From the NCBI GenBank assembly GCA_002763345.1, contig PEXZ01000015.1, positions 186-9,321 on the forward strand: a stretch of 9,136 bases of DNA. Reading direction: 5' to 3'. A program made the position numbers and the translations under genes. The notes below the pieces were generated by a model, which had not been told where the DNA came from, made no database searches, and worked only from the letters and a program-made list of their open reading frames with translations. Within the stretch, counting starts at the first letter, position 1; every line of letters starts with the position of its first letter. This stretch comes from Candidatus Micrarchaeota archaeon CG08_land_8_20_14_0_20_59_11. GTDB lineage: Archaea > Micrarchaeota > Micrarchaeia > Norongarragalinales > Norongarragalinaceae. Positions 5,978-9,136 of the stretch are shown here, one piece after another.

Positions 5978-6490
5978 TCAGATTTTTTTATTGGACAGCA
6001 CGTACGCGATTATTCCCGCAATCTTCTGCGGGTTCTGAAGCAGGAAGTCCTTTCCGCCGCTCACGTAGATTTTGTCGGATACGCGCAGGCAGTCGCAGTT
6101 CGATATTTCCACGACAATCGAGGCGCCGCTGCAGTTCGTCGTGTTCGCGTTGCAGTTTATCGAGGGCACGCCGTCCACGACTCCGTAGACGTTAACCGTC
6201 TTGTTGTTGGCGTGCAGGGCGCGGGCGATTTCGGCCGCCATGACGGCAACCGCGGAATTGCGCACATCCGAACCGTTGACAAGCTGCTCTTCTATCACCG
6301 CGTTCTTGGGCACGAGTATCGCCGCCATCTCCGCCTTCGCGTTGCCGTTCGAGAAGACGCGCAGCCCTTCGAAGGAGCTTTCCTTTTGGCTGCCGGCGGA
6401 CTGCGACAGGAAGAAAACCGCGGCGAAAACAACTGCGAACACGACAATCAGGAGAACCGTTTCAGTCCATTCCTTTTTCTCCCCGCTCAT
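5978..6490 (-). CDS. Single-pass membrane protein with extracytoplasmic cysteine-containing domain
   Basis: 170 aa, family not recognised. After a short charged N-terminus (MSGEKKEWTE) comes one hydrophobic helix at about 11-29 (VLLIVVFAVVFAAVFFL), giving an N-in anchor. The remaining 140 residues are probably outside the membrane. They contain four cysteines (C113, C120, C132, C134) able to form disulfides or bind metal, and several N-glycosylation sequons (near N72, N96, N116, N119). The start is fixed by a 4-nt ATGA overlap with the end of rnz, so the two are translationally coupled. A longer reading of the frame to 6754 is an antisense-like extension through rnz and is rejected. The gene is followed after 4 nt by the Doc-like gene. 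No function can be assigned. Confidence 0.75.
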   Translation of the reverse strand: MSGEKKEWTETVLLIVVFAVVFAAVFFLSQSAGSQKESSFEGLRVFSNGNAKAEMAAILVPKNAVIEEQLVNGSDVRNSAVAVMAAEIARALHANNKTVNVYGVVDGVPSINCNANTTNCSGASIVVEISNCDCLRVSDKIYVSGGKDFLLQNPQKIAGIIAYVLSNKKI

Positions 6491-7374
6491 ACGAGAACCT
6501 CCAAGCCCTCTTCGGCCATGAGCGTTTCCCTGAATACCGCCTTCGCCTCCTTCAGCAGCGGGGAGCGGTCCTCGTAGCGGTTGCTCGCGTGCGTGAGCAG
6601 CAGCTTCTTCGCCCCTGCTTTTTTCGCGCACTCCGCAGCCTCCTTCGCGGTTGAGAGGAGCCTTTCCTTCGCTTGCGCGCCGTCCGCCTCGGTGAAGCAG
6701 GCGTCGTGTATCAGCAAATCCGCGTTCTTCGCCGCTGCGAGAAGCTCCGCACACGGCGCGGTGTCGCCGCTGTACACTATTTTTTTCCCGTCCTGCTTGT
6801 AGGTGATGTCCTCCAACCGCACAGTTTTGCCGCCTATCGCCAGCTTGCCCTTCTCCTGTATCTCCGTGAACATCGGGCCGCGCAGGCCCTTCGCCTTGGC
6901 TTTCGCCTCGTCGAAGCGGGTTTTCTCGCCCTCCTCCAGCGCGTAGCCGAGCGCCTTGCAGCCGTGCCTGACGGGAAAGGCGCGCACGGAGAACAGGCGC
7001 TCCTCGAGGACGACGCCGTCGCGCACGTCCTTGAAGACAAGCGGGAACGGAGGCGCAAGCTCTTTCAGCGAAAAAACCGCGTCCATCATTTTCTTCGTTC
7101 CTACGGGTCCGGTTATCAGCAGCTCGCTCCTGCGCCCTATCATGCCGAGCGTCTGCACCAAGCCGAAGACGCCGAGGAAATGGTCCGCGTGCAGGTGCGA
7201 CAGGAACACCGCCTCGAGCTGCCCGTAGTTGGCGCCGTATTTCATCATCTGCCGCTGGCAGCCTTCGCAGCAGTCGAAGAGATACGTCGCCCCGTACTTC
7301 ACCGCGAACGAGCTCGGGACGTGGCGCACGCTGGGAAGCGAACCGCAGCTGCCCAGCGCTACGAGGCGAATCAT
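6487..7374 (-). CDS. rnz: Ribonuclease Z (tRNA 3' endonuclease)
   Basis: A 295-aa metallo-beta-lactamase-fold endonuclease that removes the 3' trailer of tRNA precursors in the cytosol. Zinc ligands are visible: SHLHADH (59-65, HxHxDH), PVRHG (134-138, His137), YSGDT (201-205, Asp204) and LLTHASNRY (259-267, His262). The family segments RFDEAKAKAKGLRGPMF (153-169) and the exosite-like TGPVG (88-92) are present, and the length is that of short-form RNase Z. The LIHDACF stretch (221-227) replaces the usual HEATF. The HSTA motif is LSTA (240-243), so the conserved His thought to aid catalysis is Leu240. The start at 7374 has a TATA box 26 nt upstream and no Shine-Dalgarno, so the mRNA is probably leaderless. 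A generic beta-lactamase-fold hydrolase is the alternative, but the overall pattern is RNase Z. Confidence 0.9.
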   Translation of the reverse strand: MIRLVALGSCGSLPSVRHVPSSFAVKYGATYLFDCCEGCQRQMMKYGANYGQLEAVFLSHLHADHFLGVFGLVQTLGMIGRRSELLITGPVGTKKMMDAVFSLKELAPPFPLVFKDVRDGVVLEERLFSVRAFPVRHGCKALGYALEEGEKTRFDEAKAKAKGLRGPMFTEIQEKGKLAIGGKTVRLEDITYKQDGKKIVYSGDTAPCAELLAAAKNADLLIHDACFTEADGAQAKERLLSTAKEAAECAKKAGAKKLLLTHASNRYEDRSPLLKEAKAVFRETLMAEEGLEVLV

Positions 7375-7378
7375 AACC

Positions 7379-7386
7379 CTTTTAAC
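7379..7386 (+). promoter_or_regulatory. TATA box of the lonB-N gene
   Basis: CTTTTAAC is centred about 27 nt before ATG 7410, the spacing expected for a leaderless archaeal mRNA. No Shine-Dalgarno precedes the ATG. Confidence 0.5.
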
Positions 7387-7396
7387 AACTGCGCGC

Positions 7397-7404
7397 TTTT
7401 AAAT
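7397..7404 (-). promoter_or_regulatory. TATA box of rnz
   Basis: ATTTAAAA on the minus strand is centred about 26 nt before the rnz ATG at 7374. With the box at 7379-7386 it forms a compact pair of divergent promoters whose boxes cross within the 35-bp intergenic region. Confidence 0.5.
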
Positions 7405-7409
7405 GCGTT

Positions 7410-8378
7410 ATGGCGAAGCGCGTGCGCACGAAGACTACTGCGGACATAGTCGTGCCTCCGCGACTTGTCGACCAGGTAATCGGGCAGGAGAAAAGCGTCG
7501 ACATCATCAAGAAGGCGGCGAGGCAGAAGCGCCACGTGATGCTGGTGGGAACGCCCGGCACGGGCAAGAGCATGCTCGCGCAGGCGATGAGCGAACTCCT
7601 GCCTTCGGAACAGCTCGAAGACATACTCATCGAAGAGAATCCCGAGAACGAGAACCTCCCGCGCGCCAAAACGGTGAAAGCGGGAGAAGGCAGGAAAATC
7701 GTCGACGAGATGCGCATGAAAACGCAGCTCGGCGGCAAGGACATGAACATCGTCTACGTGTTCTTCATATTCATCGCGTCCTTCTTTTTGCTGGCGTACG
7801 GGAGGCAGCAGCTCGGCGACGTCATCACCGCGGCGATGCTCATCGGCTTGTTCCTAGTCGGAGGCGTGATGATGCTCGGCTCGCAGCTCTCCCGCGGAAG
7901 AATGGGCGCGGGTTACGAGCCGGTGAAGTTGCTCGTTGACAATTCTGGGAAAAAAATCGCGCCGTTCATCGACGCAACCGGCGCGCGGGCGGGCGCGCTG
8001 CTCGGCGACGTGAAGCACGATCCCTTCCAATCGTGCTACGGCGGAACGAAAATTGACGGCGCTAATGAAACGATGGAAACCATCTGGAAGAAGATGGCAA
8101 GGAAGCACGCCTCGCTGATTGAGCGCAACGACGACGGCTACGAAGCGATTGTCCTGCCGAAGAGCGAGCGCATTTACGCATACGGGATGAAGGGCGGGCG
8201 GGTTGTGCGCTCGCGCATCCGCATCATCAACCGCCGCCCCTACCGCGGAAAAGTCGTGAGGATAAAGGCGGGAAAACGCGCGCTGATTACCACGCCCGAA
8301 CACAACTTCTATTCGAAAAAGGGAAGGAAGGCGGCTGGCTCCCTGCGCAGGGGAGCGCGACTTGTTGTAGGGGGGTAA
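7410..8378 (+). CDS. lonB: Split LonB protease, N-terminal half fused to intein N-domain
   Basis: 322 aa. Residues 1-207 are archaeal LonB: RLVDQVIGQEKSVDIIKKAA (18-37), Walker A GTPGTGKS (47-54), two membrane helices at about 112-130 and 138-157, then KLLVDNSGKKIAPFIDATGA (173-192) and GDVKHDPFQ (199-207). Full LonB would continue with Walker B, sensors, lid and the S16 protease domain; none of that is present here or elsewhere in the window. From S208/C209 the sequence changes to an intein N-half that ends in TAA. HDPFQ is, from memory, a known intein insertion point in Pyrococcus LonB. The product should be a membrane-anchored precursor that is inactive alone, since the ATPase core is cut between Walker A and Walker B. 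It is expected to be ligated in trans to an IntC-LonB-C protein encoded elsewhere. The gene is probably leaderless, and ndk begins 4 nt after its stop. A truncated remnant after rearrangement is the alternative, but the clean domain boundary argues against it. Confidence 0.9.
   Translation: MAKRVRTKTTADIVVPPRLVDQVIGQEKSVDIIKKAARQKRHVMLVGTPGTGKSMLAQAMSELLPSEQLEDILIEENPENENLPRAKTVKAGEGRKIVDEMRMKTQLGGKDMNIVYVFFIFIASFFLLAYGRQQLGDVITAAMLIGLFLVGGVMMLGSQLSRGRMGAGYEPVKLLVDNSGKKIAPFIDATGARAGALLGDVKHDPFQSCYGGTKIDGANETMETIWKKMARKHASLIERNDDGYEAIVLPKSERIYAYGMKGGRVVRSRIRIINRRPYRGKVVRIKAGKRALITTPEHNFYSKKGRKAAGSLRRGARLVVGG
8031..8375 (+). other. Intein N-terminal splicing domain (IntN)
   Basis: Residues 208-322 of the LonB-N protein. 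Block A starts at S208-C209 (SCYGGTKI). The middle, SERIYAYGMKGGRVVRSRIR followed by INRRPYRGKVVRIKAG, matches the strands of Hint-fold inteins. Block B is RALITTPEHNFYS, with T295 and H298 as the TxxH pair that activates the first peptide bond. The next stretch, AAGSLRRGARLVV, corresponds to the common A-x-x-L-x-x-G-D-x-(I/L/V) strand after block B. The chain stops there, where homing endonucleases are normally inserted and natural split inteins are normally cut. The domain of about 114 residues is complete for an IntN. It is strongly basic (about 28 Lys/Arg against 9 Asp/Glu). Block F/G (ending HN) is absent. Confidence 0.88.
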
Positions 8379-8382
8379 TTCT

Positions 8383-8844
8383 ATGGAGAAAACGTTCGTG
8401 ATGCTGAAGCCCGACGCGGTTCAGCGCGGCTTGGTGGGCGAGATTACGTCGCGCTTCGAGCGCAAGGGACTCCGCCTCGCGGGCGCGAAGATGATTTGGC
8501 TGAAGGATTCGCAGCTCGACGAGCACTACTCGCAATACCTCGGCAAGGAATTCTTCCCGCGGCTGAAGGAGTTCATGGGCGCCTGCCCGGTTCTCGCGAT
8601 GGTGTGGGAGGGAAAGGATGCCGTGAAAGTCGTGCGCACGCTGTGCGGACTCACGAACGGCCGCGAGGCGCTGCCCGGAACGATACGCGGCGACTACGGC
8701 ATGAGCCTGCAGTGCAACCTCGTGCACGCTTCCGACTCGCTGCAGACCGCTGAAAGGGAAATCTCGCGCTTTTTTGCCAAGGAGGAACTGTTCGCGTACG
8801 GCGACGCGCTTTCCGAATACCGTTACGCGAAGGACGAACGCTAG
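8383..8844 (+). CDS. ndk: Nucleoside diphosphate kinase
   Basis: A 153-aa cytosolic enzyme that transfers the gamma phosphate between nucleoside tri- and diphosphates through a phospho-histidine. The whole family pattern is present: TFVMLKPDAVQRGLVGEI (4-21), FFPRLKEFM (57-65), VLAMVWEGKDAV (70-81), PGTIRGDYG (98-106) and the active site NLVHASDS (112-119), with His115 as the phosphoacceptor. The length is typical. The Shine-Dalgarno-like GGGGGGT is formed by the last Gly codons and stop of the split lonB gene, and only 4 nt separate the two genes, so the pair is probably one transcript. Its TAG overlaps the TAG of the convergent marC gene. Confidence 0.97.
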   Translation: MEKTFVMLKPDAVQRGLVGEITSRFERKGLRLAGAKMIWLKDSQLDEHYSQYLGKEFFPRLKEFMGACPVLAMVWEGKDAVKVVRTLCGLTNGREALPGTIRGDYGMSLQCNLVHASDSLQTAEREISRFFAKEELFAYGDALSEYRYAKDER

Positions 8845-9136
8845 GCGAACGTCTGGAACCCGAGGATGACGTACTGGATGCCGCGCGTCAGAAGGAGCAG
8901 CCCCATTATCTTTCCCACGACGCCTATCAGCCGCTGCCCCAGCGCCTTCGTCAGGTACGAGGAATAGCGCACGATTATCCAGCTCGCCGCTATGACCGCC
9001 AGAACCGCGAGGAAAAGCGGCAGAAGCGGCGTTTCCGCTGCGGCAAGTATTATCGTCGTTATCACCCCGGGACCGGTAAGCATGGGCGTGCCTATCAGCA
9101 CCGCAATGGCGTCCTCGTCCGAGACCTCCACTTTTG
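8841..9136 (-). CDS. MarC-family integral membrane protein (5'-partial, C-terminal half)
   Basis: 98 codons are visible before the window edge (plus stop). The sequence DEDAIAVLIGTPMLTGPGVI, followed by TTIILAAAE, matches the family's second half (usually AVVPLAIPLIAGPGAITTVI). Three hydrophobic spans follow the order of MarC: about GPGVITTIILAAA, then LFLAVLAVIAASWIIV, then LIGVVGKIMGLLLLTRGIQYVILGF. Full members have about 200 residues and six helices, so the first half lies beyond 9136. A GTG at 9131 is internal and is not the start. MarC proteins are poorly characterised; an early link to multiple antibiotic resistance was withdrawn, and no substrate can be stated. Confidence 0.88.
   Translation of the reverse strand, partial: KVEVSDEDAIAVLIGTPMLTGPGVITTIILAAAETPLLPLFLAVLAVIAASWIIVRYSSYLTKALGQRLIGVVGKIMGLLLLTRGIQYVILGFQTFA

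Noticed and set aside
5119..5985. Flanking repeats marking insertion of the AT-rich patch
   Set aside because: Only a short imperfect CTGAAA match in inverted orientation was found at the two edges; no target-site duplication or att-like sequence.
6491..6754. N-terminal extension of the membrane protein back to an ATG at 6754
   Set aside because: It reads out of frame through the conserved C-terminal part of rnz, has low-complexity Arg/Gly-rich sequence, and the ATGA-coupled start at 6490 puts the membrane helix at the N-terminus.
8031..8378. LonB C-terminus lost by simple frameshift
   Set aside because: No LonB Walker B or protease sequence follows in any frame; the sequence after HDPFQ is a recognisable intein N-half and then ndk.
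1..9136. tRNA, rRNA, CRISPR array or transposase
   Set aside because: No tRNA-like cloverleaf, rRNA core sequence, regularly spaced repeats or transposase motifs were seen by eye on either strand.

Overview
This window is almost certainly archaeal chromosome. It carries a membrane-type LonB protease N-terminal half, a short-form ThiC, an archaeal-type small RNase Z and an AIR-synthase/HypE-like protein. Several starts look leaderless, with an A/T-rich TATA-like box about 26-30 nt upstream of the start codon. Most of the DNA is GC-rich with tightly packed genes, many overlapping by ATGA. A small-genome lineage (for example a DPANN group such as Micrarchaeota) is a guess; no rRNA or other lineage marker is present.

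Layout from left to right. Positions 1-1209 (minus): a HypE/AIR-synthase-like gene whose frame runs without a stop into a UvrA C-terminal signature segment and off the window edge. Positions 1292-3679 (plus): a thiamine operon thiL-thiC followed by an unknown 103-aa basic protein. Positions 3704-5125 (plus): a LonB-related AAA+ ATPase that has a zinc ribbon where LonB has its membrane hairpin and no protease domain. Positions 5126-5977: an AT-rich patch with a Doc/Fic-type toxin gene and a possible 49-55 aa ORF, both minus. Positions 5978-7374 (minus): rnz (tRNA 3' processing) translationally coupled to a one-pass membrane protein of unknown function. Positions 7410-8844 (plus): the N-terminal half of LonB ending in an intein N-terminal splicing domain, then ndk. 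Positions 8841-9136 (minus): the C-terminal half of a MarC-family membrane protein, cut by the window edge.

The most striking element is the gene at 7410-8378. It encodes LonB only up to the HDPFQ site just before Walker B. It then encodes about 114 residues of a Hint-fold intein N-half (block A and block B with TxxH), and stops where a homing endonuclease normally begins. The stop is followed 4 bp later by ndk. This is the architecture of a natural split intein: a membrane-anchored LonB N-half should be joined in trans to an IntC-LonB-C protein encoded outside this window.

Genes that probably work together: ThiC makes the HMP-P pyrimidine and ThiL makes thiamine diphosphate from thiamine phosphate. 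RNase Z and its coupled membrane protein are co-translated. The split LonB and the protease-less LonB paralogue lie within 4 kb of each other and may both act in protein quality control.
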